This document shows, one piece after another, positions 47,272 to 60,554 of a stretch of DNA of 64,000 bases. Made by a program: the position numbers and the translations under genes. Location: positions 37,506,470 through 37,570,469 of the forward strand of contig NC_053146.1 of assembly GCF_016808335.1 (NCBI RefSeq), given 5' to 3'. The notes under the pieces are model-generated. The model was given only the letters and a program-made list of their open reading frames with translations. It was not told where the DNA came from and searched no databases. Each line of letters opens with the position of its first letter. The stretch's first letter is position 1. This DNA is from Panicum virgatum (lineage: Eukaryota; Streptophyta; Magnoliopsida; Poales; Poaceae).

Positions 47272-48501
47272 TGTTGACGGTCCTTAAGTCAGAATTAGAT
47301 CCGTCAACTCTTGCATCTTTTCGTGATATTTGAACACCAAACTTAGTTGTAGGGCTTAATTCTAACAAGTTCCATGAGCTTTGGTGAATTATGATCTACA
47401 GGCACCCACTGGTGAAATATGATGAAAACACAAGTGAATGCAGAGAAAAACACACAGAAGAACCCATCCCGCGTTTCACCTTCAAAATGGGCCCATTTGA
47501 CAGAGAAAACTAACGAACAAAGCCCTGACACTGACATACACAAGTTGGGGGGCCCACTTAGCAGTGTCCAGGATGAGAGGCGGCGCGAGAGGTGCCACCC
47601 ATGGGCCGGCCAAACCACAAGGTCGGCCGGCCCCATTTCGGTGCCAACAGGCCTCAGTTTTAGCGGGAAGCTCGTTCTTATCCACTCTAAGGTGGTGCAC
47701 TATGTTTCCATACTTGTTGATGGAGGGAAATGACCTATTAGCACTATAAAAGGGGCCTCCCTCACCCCCTCTCACACACACCATTCAAGATTAGGAGTAG
47801 TGCCACATTGCAAAGGCGACACGCTAGTTCGCTAGTGCTAGAATAAAGGAGGACAGTGAAGAGTAGTTCGGGGAAGCGCCGGGCCTGTCGGTGTTCTTCT
47901 CCAAGCTGTACCTCTACGGATATCGGCTTCTTTCATAGTAAAGTAAGTTGGTATTTGTGATTCTCTGTTCTTGCATAGTACTTATCTTTTGAGTGAGATC
48001 AGTTCTCTTACTCGCGGGTTCGTCGCTCTGTATTTATATAGAGTGCCATAGTTTGCTACGGGGTACCAAACGTAGTTAGACTACGGTAGTAATCAGTAGC
48101 ATAGACGTGGTGTCTAGGCTAAGGGTTACCTTCGTTTGCCTTATATCCCACGGTCTATGAGGTAGTCCACAGGTGGTGACAGCCCTGTTGGTCCTTAGTA
48201 GTCCTCCACGTTCGGATATAGCGTAGAGCTGTTGGCCGGAGTTTCCTGACCATTTCAGGGGTAAGCTGGTGCCTGAAGCGAGTATCTAGCCCAAGAGATA
48301 GACCTTAACTCATCTAGTACTACCTCAGGAGTCCTCTCTATCCTCGCCACTTATCTTGGTGTGTCCTTGGACTAACTTAGATAGAAGTTAGTGCACACAC
48401 GTTCCCTGTGGATGCGATAACCCTTGAATACTCACGGGTGAAAGCTACAACGGTATCCGTGCACTTGCAGATTTATTTCGCAGTCATTAAAATACCCAAC
48501 A
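47272..48501 (+). repeat. 5' LTR of the Athila-type element
   Basis: Runs TGTTGACGG...CCCAACA. A TATA box (tataaaa, 47745-47751) marks the likely promoter. The part after it is almost identical to the 3' copy, and the U3 part differs more. Confidence 0.95.
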
Positions 48502-48508
48502 AGCTTTC

Positions 48509-48526
48509 TGGTACCGTTGCCGGGGA
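48509..48526 (+). other. Primer-binding site
   Basis: tggtaccgttgccgggga, seven bases after the LTR, resembles the tRNA-Asp type site used by Athila elements, with two changes near its 5' end. Confidence 0.75.
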
Positions 48527-48643
48527 ACGGTTGCTGTATCTCTCTTCAAACCTAGTTGGTCCTCGTATCTTATCTTTTCGAAACAAAAAAACTCTTATCT
48601 TTTGCTTTCCTTTATCTTTCCTCTATCCTCACCCTCGATATCA

Positions 48644-51600
48644 ATGGAGCAACCATCTATCCTAAGCTTCTCTGCTCCTAAGGCGAGCTCTTAGAGCCTT
48701 CACAATCCGAGCACCCAGTTCTTGCATCTAGCTATGAGCTCCGCCCCGACCTTATGGCTATGGTTCAGAAACTATCCTTCTCCGGGTTAGATAGCGAAAA
48801 CCCTTACCATCATCTGCGGGAGTTTGAGCAAGTGTGTTCATGCCGCGCCATCGTAGGCATGTCACACGATACCCTCAAGTGGAAGTTGTTTCCCTTTTCT
48901 CTTGTTGAGAGGGCGAAACAATGGTACACGCATACCGTAGGAAGTGTGAACGGAAGCTGGGATGAATTGAGAGACAAGTTTTGTCTTTCATTTTCCCCCC
49001 AGTCCCGTATTGTCGCCCTACGAAGGGATGTCCTCTGCTTTCAGTAGAATGAGAAGGAATCCATAGGTGCGGCCTGGGCCAGGTTTTCACTTCTTCTAAT
49101 ATCCGGCCCTAACCTGTTGATATCCGATCACATATTACTTCAACATTTTTACATCGGGCTCGACACGGAATCCACCCTTTACCTTGACGTAGCCGCTGGA
49201 GGATCCTTTTCTCATAAGACTCCGTCCGAAGGTAGGGAAATCCTAGATCGTATCACAGAAAATACCTCCTTCATTGCTAATGCCGGATCCTCCCAAGAAG
49301 AGCATACGTCAAGCCATGAGGACATTCTAGCAGCCGAATCAGATCTTTCACCTCCCACAACCCAAGATTCAGCTCTAGAACCCTCTTCTGAACCACAAGC
49401 TCCGGAGAAAGAAGAAATTAAACCTTCAGAGCTCCCTTTCGAGTTCGAGGATGATCTTTTCAAAGATTTCGGAAACACCTCGAACTATCTCTGCACGAGG
49501 AGGCCGCCGGTTAGCATCCCATCCACAGATCCAATAGAAGCCACATTCCTTAGGGAAAATGTCAAGATGGTAACGGCCATCATGGCTAGCGAATGGACAA
49601 GGGAGACGGAGCTGTCACCGGAAGTTCTCCGGATCAGCTCCCCTCCATCAACCATTCCTTGCACCATAAGAGGAACCCCAATAGACATCCTCTACAGTCC
49701 CACTATCAGAGCCAACATCATCTCCAGCGAATGCGCGTTCCAACTCTTAGGAGATGAGCCATTGGTACAAACCGACAAAACCTTCCAGACTTCCTCTAGA
49801 AAACTTCTAGAAGGAATTGGAATTTTATAGAACGTGATTGTCAAGCACGAAAACATCAATGTGATCCTTGATTTTCATGTTTTCGATGTCCAAGACTTCG
49901 ATCTCATGATCGGGCACCCCATTGAGAAATTGCTCATGGATGCCCCGACTCAAGGTAAACTCGATGTCCGTTTAGGGAAGGAAACCTTTTCGGTCCAAAT
50001 TTCCAGAGCAGCAAACTCTTTGGCCGAACCTTCCCTTGACTCTGAACCGATCATGGAGGTGACGGGAATTCTCCCTTTTGACTCACCAGAATCCCCCCTT
50101 GAAAAAGATGCTGAAAAGTTCATCGAGGAGGTTGATGATCCCACTGAACCCATAGACGTATCCGAGTTTGAGTCTCCCCGTAGACCTCCAATCGAGTTGA
50201 AACCTTTACCCGCAGGCCTCCGTTACGCCTTCCTTCATGGTGATTCTCAGTCTCCTGTGATTATTACCGACAAACTTTTGGAAGAGGAATCCGTGAGACT
50301 AATCACCGTCCTAGAGAAACATAGAACCGTTCTGGGATATTCCCTCGAAGATCTAAAGGGAATTAGACCAACTCTTTGTACCCATCGCATCCCCTTGAAT
50401 CCAGCTTTCACACCTTCTAGGGAGCCTCAAAGGAGGTTGAACAATGCGATGAGGGAAGTCGTTAAGAAGGAGGTCCTGAAACTCCTACACGCCAGGGTTA
50501 TCTACCCCAGTGCCGTATAGTGAGTGGGTTAGCCCCGTTCAGGTTGTGCCTAAGAAGGGAGGGTTGACGGTTGTTCCTAATGAGAAGAATGAGTTGATCG
50601 CTCAACGTCTCCCCACCGGGTGGAGGATGTGCATAGATTATAGGAAACTCAATAAGGCTACAAAGAAGGATCATTTCCCGCTGCCCTTCATTGATGAAAT
50701 GTTGGAGCGGCTTGCAAACCATTCCTTCTTCTGTTTCCTTGATGGTATTTCGGTTATCACCAAATCCCCATCCACCCTGATGACCAAAGTAAGATCACGT
50801 TCACATGCCCTTATGGAACGTACGCCTATCGTAGGATGTCGTTCGGGTTGTGTAATGCACCCGCTTCGTTCCAAAGGTGCATGATGTCTATATTCTCAGA
50901 CATGATTGAGCAGGTCATGGAAGTTTTCATGGACGACTTCACCGTCTATGGAAAAATCTTTGATCATTGTCTTGAGATTTTAGAAAAGGTTTTACAATGA
51001 TGCGCGGAAAAAGACTTGGTGCTTAATTGGGAAAAGTGCCATTTCATGGTCCGCGAGGGCATTGTCTTAGGACACCGTGTTTCTGAACGTGGGATAGAGG
51101 TGGATCGAGCCAAGATTGAAGTTATAGAAAAGCTCCCACCTCCTGTTAATGTCAAGGGAATCCGTAGCTTTCTAGGCCATGCTGGGTTCTACCGCCGTTT
51201 CATCAAAGACTTTTCTCACATCGCTAGACCCCTCACGAGCCTCTTAGCTAAGGATGCATCCTTTGACTTTACCATGAGTGCCTTGATGCCTTTCACACTC
51301 TCAAGAAGACACTCATCTCCGCGCTAATTATCCATCCCCCCAGATTGGACGCTCCCATTTGAAATCATGAGTGATGCTAGTGACTACACCGTAGGGGCTG
51401 TCCTCGGCCAAACTAAGGATAAGAAGCATCACGTGATCGCTTATGCTAGCAAGACTTTGACAGGAGCTCAACTAAAATATGCTACCACTGCAAAAGAGCT
51501 CCTTGCCGTTGTCTTCCCTATCGACAAGTTTAGATCTTACTTAGTAGGAGCAAAGATTGTTGTTTATACCAATCATGCTGCTTTGAAATATTTGCTCACT

Positions 51601-53073
51601 AAGAAAGATGCTAAACCTCGCTTGATATGTTGGATTCTTCTACTCCAAGAATTTGATATTGAAATAAAAGATAAAAAGGGAGTAGAAAACTCTGTTGCAG
51701 ATCATTTGTCGCGTATGCATTTCACTAACATGCAGGAGCTACCGATAAATAACTTCCTCCGGGATGATATGCTCTTGAAGGTAACAGACGTCACACCCTG
51801 GTATGCAGCTATTGAGAATTTTATGGTTGCAGGGTATGTACCACTAGGGGAAAACAAGAAGAAGCTGGTCTACAAAAGTAGACGCCACCTGTGGGATGAT
51901 CCGTACCTCTACAGAGTTTGTGCTGATGGCTTGCTGAGAAGATGTGTACCCACAGCCGAAGGAATGAGAATCATTGAGAAATGTCATGCGGCACCATATG
52001 GGGGACACTATGGTGTATACCGTACTCAGGCCAAGATTTGGCAAAGCGGATTCTTTTGGCCAACCATGTACGAGGACACCAAAGACTTCATCCGGAAATG
52101 CCGAAGTTGCCAGCACCATGGAGGAATCACTGCAAGAGATGCAATGCCCCTACAGAACAACCTCCAAGTAGAATTATTTGACGTTTGGGGCATTGACTTC
52201 ATGGAACCATTCCCAAAGTCCTATGACAGCGAATATATCCTCGTTGCAGTCGACTATGTGTCAAAGTGGGTAGAAGCAATATCATGACGTGCTGCCGATG
52301 CCAATCATGCTCGAAGGATGTTCCACGAGGTCATCTTTCCTCGTTTTGGAGCACCAAGGATGGTGATAAGTGACGGAGGATCTCACTTCATTGATAAGAC
52401 CTTCCGAAACTTCCTAAAAGAGCCTCGTGCAGAGCACAACATTGCAACTCCATATCACCCCCAAACCAATGGACAAGCAGAAACATCAAATAAATAAATT
52501 AAGAACATTCTGCAAAAGACAGTACAAGCGATAGGGAAATCATGGAAGACGAAGCTACCCGATGCGCTTTGGGCATATCGGACTGCATACAAAACACCAT
52601 TGGGCATGTCACCCTATCAGCTAGTATACGAGAAAACATGCCACTTGCCTGTTGAGCTAGAGCACAGGGCACACTGGGCAATCCGGAAATTCAACATGGA
52701 CTTTAAGAAAGCCGTAATGCTCAGAAAGCAACAGCTATCAGAGCTAGAAGAATGGAGGGGCAAAGCATACCACAGTGCCAAAATCTATAAAGAGAAGACA
52801 AAGAAGTGGCACGACAAAAGGATCAAGCACAAGGAGTTCAAGCCAGGAGATAAGGTATTGCTCTTTAATTCTAGGGTTAAGCTATTCGGACATGGCAAGC
52901 TTCGTAGAAAATGGGAAGGACCGTACACCGTCGTCCACGGTGCGTCACATGGAGCAATCACTCTCCAAGATGACGGAGGTAGGACTTTCAAGGTAAATGG
53001 CCATCGTCTAAAAATCTTCCTAGAACCCGACAATAAAGAGTATGATGTGATCAACTTCATTAAAGAAACCTAG
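48644..53073 (+). pseudogene. Athila gag-pol polyprotein, degenerate
   Basis: Gag (about 48700-49260) has ENPYHHLREFE, FSLVERAKQWY and ESIGAAWARF. A protease-like segment with FDLMIGHPIE lies near 49890. Reverse transcriptase (50200-51290) has GWRMCIDYRKLNKATKKDHFPLPF, FGLCNAPASFQRCM, FMDDFTVYG and FLGHAGFYRRFI. RNase H (51360-51720) has [15 protein letters not shown] and VADHLSRM. Integrase (51970-53073) has [28 protein letters not shown] and a C-terminal [12 protein letters not shown] segment. Stops lie at about 49045, 49828, 50518, 50998, 52285 and 52495; the frame shifts near 48700, 50510 and 50750. Nearly all of the rest stays in one frame, as expected of an originally continuous polyprotein. 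Not functional. Confidence 0.93.
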
Positions 53074-54492
53074 CCGGAAAATAAAAAAAATATAATAAAT
53101 AAATAAAATTGGCTAGACAACCCTTATCCTCCTAGGTTCCTTTTGTTTTGCTTTGTCCCATAATAAAATGCAGGCAAAAGAACAAGTGTGTGTGTGGGGG
53201 GGGGGGGGGAGGGGTCGCCTGACCCCCAAGATCATCTACACAGCACGAAGGTATGCAACCAAATGCCTCACACTCCTTTGTTCCTGAGTTTGAATGAGTT
53301 TTAAAACTGATCATCTAAATCAAGCTCAAATAAAATGATCAACATGACCGTCTTGCTCTACATACTTTCTATGGTTGGCTTGCATATGTTTTATTCCTTA
53401 CTTAATTATCATCTTGATGCTTGTGAACAAATATCTTTAGGACCACATGCTCATCTAAGTAGTTGATGTGTGTGATATGGTTTGATGACATGATCTTCAC
53501 TCTTAATGTTTAAGTACTTGGGAAATTTTATTTGAAAAAAAACTTGCAAAGCTCCTCTTTGATTTGCCAAAGTGCTAGCAGAGCCATATAATTAATTATC
53601 TTGAAAGCCTTATACTTCTGCTGCTTATCTTTGCATTGAGCATTGTCAAATTGTTGTGACCCTTGGAAGAATTCTTTTCATACTTTCATGATCAAGATTC
53701 ACGTGCACACCATATACCCCCTTGCTATGCTTCCATGAGAAGTTAGCATTGTACCACATTTTACATCCCACAAAATAAAAACTCCACATTATGTGATTGT
53801 GGTCTCTCTCTCCATCTTTTGTTACAAAAGAGACATGGGGTATAGAAAAAAATGGACACATGAAGGTCCAAGCATAAAAAAAGAAGAAGAAAAAGAGTTG
53901 GACACATAAAGGTCCATGAAAAAAAAGAGAGAGAAAGAAAGATAGCCATGCTCTCAAAAAGAATTTACAAACGGAGAGAGACCACACGAAAGGAGTTTCC
54001 ATCCACCATATAACATCTGCTATATCCATACACGTGCACATCTTGATCTGATGGTATGACTAGTTTTCCTCCTTGGATCCGGTTTTTGACTTTGCAATAC
54101 ATGTGATGCAAGTATGCCTTTTCCTTCATACCTACCTTAAGCTCCACATATGGCCATCATTAGTAGTAGGATGAAAAAAAAGGGGCAAGTCAAATGCCTT
54201 GGTGAGGACTTATACACCTTGAGTGATCCGAGAGTATCAAATGAGGAGCTAAGCAAGGTTTGTATTTTTAAAACTCTTTGAAAAAAAAAATCCCAAGCTA
54301 CTTAACATGTGGAGTTGAGGTGACTTGATTCATGATCGTTCCACTCCTCAACTACCGAAGATAGCATGATAGACACTTCAAAGTTCACAAGTGCAAGATG
54401 AGGTTCGGAATATCTCTTATGCTCGCTTCATACCTTTGGAAGTTATGTTTCACCTTAGTCCTTTCTCCTTCACTCGAGGATGAGCAAAGGCT
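53074..54492 (+). other. Athila 3' internal region, no gene recognised
   Basis: It contains a G run (about 53197-53209), a purine-rich stretch with repeated ggacacat-aaggtcca (53850-53940) and AT-rich sequence. No env-like frame with signal peptide or membrane segments was found. Confidence 0.6.
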
Positions 54493-54506
54493 AAGTGTGG
54501 GGGTGT
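54493..54506 (+). other. Polypurine tract
   Basis: aagtgtgggggtgt lies directly before the 3' LTR, the expected primer for plus-strand DNA synthesis. Confidence 0.7.
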
Positions 54507-55735
54507 TGTTGACGGTCCTTAAGTCAGAATTAGATCCGTGAACTCTTGCATGTTTTCGTAATATTTGATCACCAAACTTAGTTGTAGGGCTTAGTTCTAA
54601 CAAGTTCCATGAGCTTTGGTGAATTATGATCTGTAGGCACCCACTGGTGAAATGTGATGAAAACACAAGTGAACGCAGAGAAAAACACACAGAAGAACCC
54701 ATCCCGCGTTTCAGCTTCAAAATGGGCCCATTTGATAGAGAAAACTGACGAACAAAGCCCCGGCACCAACATACACAAGTTGGGGGCCCACTTAGCAGTG
54801 TCCAGGACTAGAGGCGGCGCAAGAGGCGCCACCCATGGGCCGTCCGAACCACAGGGTCGGCCGGCCCCATTTCGGTGCAAACCGGCCTCAGATTTGGTGG
54901 GAAGCTCGTTCTTATCCACTCTAAGGCGGTGCACTACGTTTCCATACTTGTTGATGGCGGGAAACGACCTATTAGCACTATAAAAGGGGCCTCCCTCACC
55001 CCCTCTCACACACACCATTCAAGATTAGGAGTAGTGCCACATTGCAAAGGCGACGCGCTAGTTCGCTAGTGCTAGAATAAAGGAGGACAGTGAGGAGTAG
55101 TTCGGGGAAGCGCCGGGCCTGTCGGTGTTCTTCTCCAAGCTGTACCTCTGCGGATATCAGCTTCTTTCATAGTAAAGTAAGTTGGTATTTGTGATTCTCT
55201 GTTCTTGCATAGTACTTATCTTTTGAGTGAGATCAGTTCTCTTACTCGCGGGTTCGTCGCTCTGTATTTATATAGAGTGCCATAGTTTGCTACGGATTAC
55301 CAAACGTAGTTAGACTACGGTAGTAATCAGTAGCATAGACGTTGTGTCTAGGCTAAGGGTTACCTTCGTTTGCCTTATATCCCATGGTCTGTGAGGTAGT
55401 CCACAGGTGGTGACAACCCTATTGGTCCTTAGTAGTCCTCCACGTTCGGATATAGCGTAGATCTATTGGCCGGAGTCTCCTGACCATTTCAGGGGTAAGC
55501 CGGTGCCCGAAGAGAGTATCTAGCCCGAGAGATCGACCTTAACTCATCTAGTACTACCTCAGGTGTCCTCTCTATCCTCGCCACTTATCTTGGTGTGTCC
55601 TTGGACCGACTTAGATAGAAGTTAGTGCACACACATTCCCTGTGAATACGATAAATCTTGAATACTCATGGGTGAAAGCTACAACAGTATCAGTGCGCTT
55701 GCGGATTTATTTCGCAGTCGTTAAAATACCCAACA
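54507..55735 (+). repeat. 3' LTR of the Athila-type element
   Basis: Same ends and layout as the 5' LTR, with the TATA box at 54979-54985. Followed immediately by the ACAGC duplication. Confidence 0.95.
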
Positions 55736-55740
55736 ACAGC

Positions 55741-58428
55741 TGATTCATTTCTAAATATGTCTGGAGATGGCGATGAAGAAGATGATGACTTTGCACCGTC
55801 GCCCAATCATCAGCAGCACGTTCTAGTACGTATCTTACTTATATATGCAAGGTTACTTCGGTAGATTAGTTTTGCAATTAACATATCTTTTCTGTAATTT
55901 AGTCGACCTCCGCATCAACTTCGTTGAGCCAATCAAAAGGGAGACGCCGGTCAACCAAGAAAATGGAGGGAAGACTGGTCATCACAGAAGTGGACGCGGA
56001 GGGCAGTCCAAGTGCTCCAGAGGCTGCTAGCACGAAATTTGTCAACCAATGTGGGGTTATTGTTTGGGCAAGAATTCCGATCACCACAAGATTATGGAAA
56101 TCGAGCAAACCAGAAGAACAGCAACACACCGTGCCTCCACATCAGAATGAAATGTTATGGACAGAACTCAAGGATATGTTCACTCTTCCTGAAGGAGTTG
56201 ACCAAGAACTTGTGAAGAAATGTGCCTTGAAAAAGATGGCCCTTGCCTTTTCAACTTTCAAGAAGAAGTTGTACACCAATTACATCAAGAAGGATAAGGA
56301 GCCGAACTGGGACGATCATCCTCAGGTTAAACCACACTAGAAGGAGTTCAAACAATACAAACTACCAGAGGAAGCCCAAGGAAAATCCCAACAGGCCAAG
56401 GCAAATGCAGCATATAAGAAGTACAGCCACCACCTTGGGGCTGGCGGGTACAAGAAGGCAGTAAAAAAATGGCAGAAGATGGAGCAGGAGCTTATGGATA
56501 GAGGCATCAGGCCGGCGACTTGGGATTGGCCGGATAGATCCAAGTGGTGGTTATTTGCTAACGGCGTGACACGAAACCAGTTAGATGGAACTTTGGTCGT
56601 GCCAGAGCATATGCAAGAAGTGTCCCGCGATCTGGTCACAGCAATAGATGAGGCCCAACAAGGAACATTCCAGCCTCAAAGGGAGAATGATGAACTGACC
56701 AGGGCATTAAAGAATCCGGAACACCTTGGATGAGCCCGCGGCATTGGCGTGGTGCCATGGAAAGTTGCTTGGGCCGGAGATTCCTCTTACAAGGCTCACC
56801 GAAAGAGCAAAGTCGAACAAGAAGAGAAATTCCGTGCCTTACAAGAAGAGATGAATAGGAAGGTTGCGTCCTTGGAATCTCAGATGGACGCCAGGGTCAA
56901 TGAGGCAGTGCACCTAGCTCTGAGCCAAAGGGGCACTGCTGGGTCGCACCCGGATGTTGTGATAAGCCCGACCCCCCAGCGACACGGCAGATGTGCATCC
57001 ACGGCGGCGCCCGACATACAAGCTGATCAGCACCCCCAGATTGAGCCAACGATGGTAGATGACCAGAGTTATCCAGTGGATGATATCACCATGCCGACAG
57101 CATGCGAGCTACATGTGCGAGCAAAGAATATATCCATTCATGTAGCATACGGGTCAGCTCTGCCACTGAATCCTTGTACTACAATTCATGGAAGGCCAAT
57201 GCCCCCTGGCTACACCTCCGTCACAGTTGAGCAGATAGTTGAAAACAATGAGGATCTTGAGCTCGACTTCGTTGGAGGGGATGGAGAGAAGACATTGGGA
57301 GACGCACTGCATGGGGTCGTTCTATATATGGCGCAAGGCCGACATCAAACTTACTGCAAGCACAACGGCTCCCGTGCAGACCGATTGCCCATCTCCGCGG
57401 CCTCCCTCACCACCATCCCCACAACCAGCTCCCTCATCACCGTCTCCACCGGGGCAAAGGGCCACGAGTACTCCAACTCCTCCAGCACTGGAAAAATGAA
57501 AGAAAAAAGCATCATCCCTCCCAGCGGCTTGACCCTCAAAGAAGAAGCAGAACACGGTCGCAAGAAAATTAACCTACGAGAAGACAGCTGAGGAGCTGGA
57601 AGAGAAAACTGCTCGATATATAAAAGTACAGTTGAAGCCTAAAGTCCCCTCGTCGAGGGAAAAGGTAGCTCTAGAATTAGGGAAAAAGCTTCTCGCAAGC
57701 CTAGACAACCCACCAAATCTGAAAAGCATACCCTCGGACTATGACCATACTCTGACAAAGGCCCACAAGATGAGAAATTAGAAGAAAAATGTGGCAAGAC
57801 CATTCCTAAGCTTGGCACACAACAAAAAGAACTCGAGCCCCTCTAGGTGCCAAGGTTGCCAGTCCTACACGAGGCGGACCTATAGGCGGCGCTATTTCTT
57901 TCTGAAACTGGATTAACGCTAGAGCAGGCAACGGGGCAAGAGGAGCCGGATATCCCTATCGCTCCCGTTATTACTCCATTCGAGCATGGAAAACCTTTTG
58001 TCACTGAGGAACAAGAGATGAGTCTGGGCATGCAGATGTACAATTTGCATAGATGGTACCTGCGAATGTCGAATGACGAAATGAAAATATTTGGAGTCAA
58101 GTATTGTGACCATGATTTCTTCTGCGGGGAGGACGACTTATGGGTGTACTTTGACAATATATATCACATATACCATCGACAAGCCCTCGACGCCTCTATC
58201 ATCACCATTTGGGTACTGTAAGTATCACTTATCTCTACATTAATTCTTTTTGTTAACAAGCAACGTAATTATCTGTGTGCATTATATAATTTCTATTGTA
58301 TCGTTTAGACAGTAGATTCAAAGAAGCCGAAAAGAAGGATGGCACCATCAGATCGGCTTCATGTCTCCGTTGCTAGTCAACCGGAAAGTGCTCAACGAAA
58401 ATTACACGGAAACGTGCCTGTCGGTGTT
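55741..58428 (+). pseudogene. TNPA-like/Ulp1-like CACTA gene, main part
   Basis: Exon 1 resumes here (MSGDGDEEDDDF) and ends at 55825; exon 2 begins at 55903. 55990-56730 fits the plant Ptta/En/Spm transposase family (Transposase_24): VIVWARIPITTRLW, MLWTELKDMF, YKKYSHHLGAGGYK, DRSKWWLFANGV. A coiled-coil stretch follows (EEKFRALQEEMNRKVASL). 57100-57340 fits DUF8039 (ACELHVRAKNISIHVAYG; RPMPPGYTSVTVEQIV). A proline-rich linker leads to 57960-58218, which resembles the start of the Ulp1-like cysteine protease region of CACTA second genes, before its catalytic residues. Stops at 56338, 56731 and others, and a frameshift near 57320, break it. A second insertion cuts it at 58429. The TNPA class binds sub-terminal repeats; this copy is inactive. 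Confidence 0.8.
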
Positions 58429-59904
58429 TACCGCCAAACCTGCTCAGGGATCCCCTTAGCAGTAGGATTTGTAGGTAGGGATCGACTGCTCTAGAACTCG
58501 ATGGTACAAGGAACACAAAGATTTAAACAGGTTCGGGCCGCGAGTTTGCGTAATACCCTACGTCCTGTGTGGTTTGTATTGCCTTAGGTGTTGATGATTG
58601 GTTGGAGGGGGTCCCTGCCTGCCCTTATATATCTGGGGGGGCAGGGTTACATGTAAAGTCCTAGCCGAGTACAGTTGTAGTCCTACCTTAACACAATCGG
58701 GTAGTTTCCTTTGTACTGCAGCTAGTTCTACGCCTATTCGGGTAGTTACAAAAGAGGTAAGGTACATCCATGAGCTATCCCTTACTCTAGAACATTCTAT
58801 GTCTGTAAGCAGTCCCGCTGCCCCGGGTCTGACAAGCCCCCGAGCTCTTCGTAGCCGAGTCCTGTAGGCGTCGAGTACTTGGTTGGGCGTCTTCGAGTAC
58901 TTCAGGCCGTCAGAACATCCTTCTGGTTGCTTCTGGTCCTTCCTTCAGATACGTCAAGTAGTCCTTCAAGTACTTCCATTTGTTTCGAGGCTGTGAGGTG
59001 CTCAAGCCCCGAAATCTTGATCATATATGGCACGAGAAGTACTCGCGCTCCATATGGAGTAGCCTCCGAGCCTTAGGTTGAATCGCAGAATCAAGCTGAG
59101 GGTCACTTCAGTCTTTTTCTTCTTTATTTTCCAAAAAATTTGAAAAATAAATCTCTGGTGCCTATATCCCGCAGCTCCCGAGCCTTAAATCAAAATCCCT
59201 TTTGCTGCGAGTAGCCCCCGAGCATAGATTTGGAATTAAGGATTTAAGACGTGGCATCCGATTTTATCCTTCAAATTATTTGCCGGATTCATCAGATCCG
59301 GAATCCGAAAAGACCTCTTTTTCGGGTAAAATCCCAGAAAAATGATACAATTGGATCCGGCACACAGATTGCACCTGAAATAACTTCAGGAATAAAACCC
59401 GGGATGTACGGCTCTTTATTCAGTGCTCACATGGGACGTTACTGTTTGGAGAATCTGCATTATTGCAACTTTGACTGCGTCCGTGAATGCTGCCATGAAT
59501 GCATCCGTGAAACGTGCACTGTTGATTCACGGGGTCTCCTCAGTAAGCCCCTTGGTGGCTATAAAAGGCAGGGAAGAGACCTTTGCCAGAAGCACCAAAG
59601 TATAGCAGCCATGGCTTATCCTCGGTGCTCTTGCTCTCGCCCTCCTGAGATTTGTATAGTTCGTTCTAGCAAAAGATGCTAGAAGAGAACTTGCGAGTGA
59701 CAAGAAAAGTCCATGCTACCTCATCCTTCATCCCCAATGCTCTCATCGGATCCATTTTGGACATCATGTCCTTGCATCGTCCAATGAGGCAGATTTGGGG
59801 TCGCTGGGTTGAGTCTTGTTGTGTCACATCCTTGGGGTTGCCTGTTTTTGGGTGCCCAAGAACTGACATCTCTGGCGGGGAAGCTTAATCTTGCCACAAC
59901 GTAT

Positions 59905-60008
59905 TCTGGGAGAAGGAGAAGTTTCTCCAGAAGATGCTACAAGAGGACTTGCGAGGTGATTACTGTAATCTACCTCCATACTCTTGAAACTTTTCTCCCA
60001 GAATACGA
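59905..60008. repeat. Short inverted repeat and local duplications
   Basis: gtattctgggagaa (about 59905-59918) is matched by ttctcccagaatac (about 59995-60008), able to form a hairpin. Near it, a block agatgcta-aagag-acttgcgag occurs twice (about 59671 and 59932). Confidence 0.6.
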
Positions 60009-60554
60009 GTATCATTATTCCCTTGATGGGAATAATAAGTTTATACTTTGTCATGGCCTCGGGCCGATCTAGCTGTAGCAGGCTTCTCAGGAAGCCAAGA
60101 AGTGTGCGTGCAGACCTAAGTCATTTGTAAAGTTATGTAAAAAGTACTCGAATTGTAATATCGAGTAGTTGTACTATGTCGTGTGCTTTTCCTTGTTCTG
60201 GAATGTAATCCCAGTTAAGGAAAGAAGAGTCAAGTAGTCGACTAGGAATGTGAGTGTTTTCTTTTTCCAGAATGTAATCTCAGAAAAAGGAATGCCTCTT
60301 TAAAATCCTATTGTTTCCGCAATTTGCAACGGACAGTTGGCCTACTGAAAGTTTTTACCATGCTTCCACCGCTATTATAAAATGAAATGGTAACTTAGGT
60401 TTTACCCTACCGGCCGCCACTTGTTTCTACTGCCTTAGATCTATTTTCGCTCTCAAGCTCCCAGATCTAGAGTTCTTGCTCCCCTTTGCTCCCCACTTTC
60501 GCCCTAGGGTTTCTGCCAGTGTATGCACGCGTGAAGCAATCCGTAGATTTCCGG

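Larger units (their letters stand above)
47272..55735 (+). mobile_element. Full-length Athila-type Ty3/gypsy LTR retrotransposon
   Basis: Two LTRs (47272-48501, 1230 bp; 54507-55735, 1229 bp) both start TGTTGACGG and end CCCAACA, and perfect 5-bp duplications ACAGC flank the element (47267-47271, 55736-55740). By eye the LTRs differ at about 5-6% of positions, an inference of roughly two million years at usual grass rates. The primer-binding site, purine tract and gag-pol order are all present. An env-like gene, found in some Athila elements between pol and the 3' LTR, is not recognisable in 53074-54490. Confidence 0.95.

Noticed and set aside
53074..54492. Env-like gene of the Athila element
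   Set aside because: No long frame, signal peptide or membrane segment is visible on the + strand. The longest frame here is on the - strand and low in complexity.
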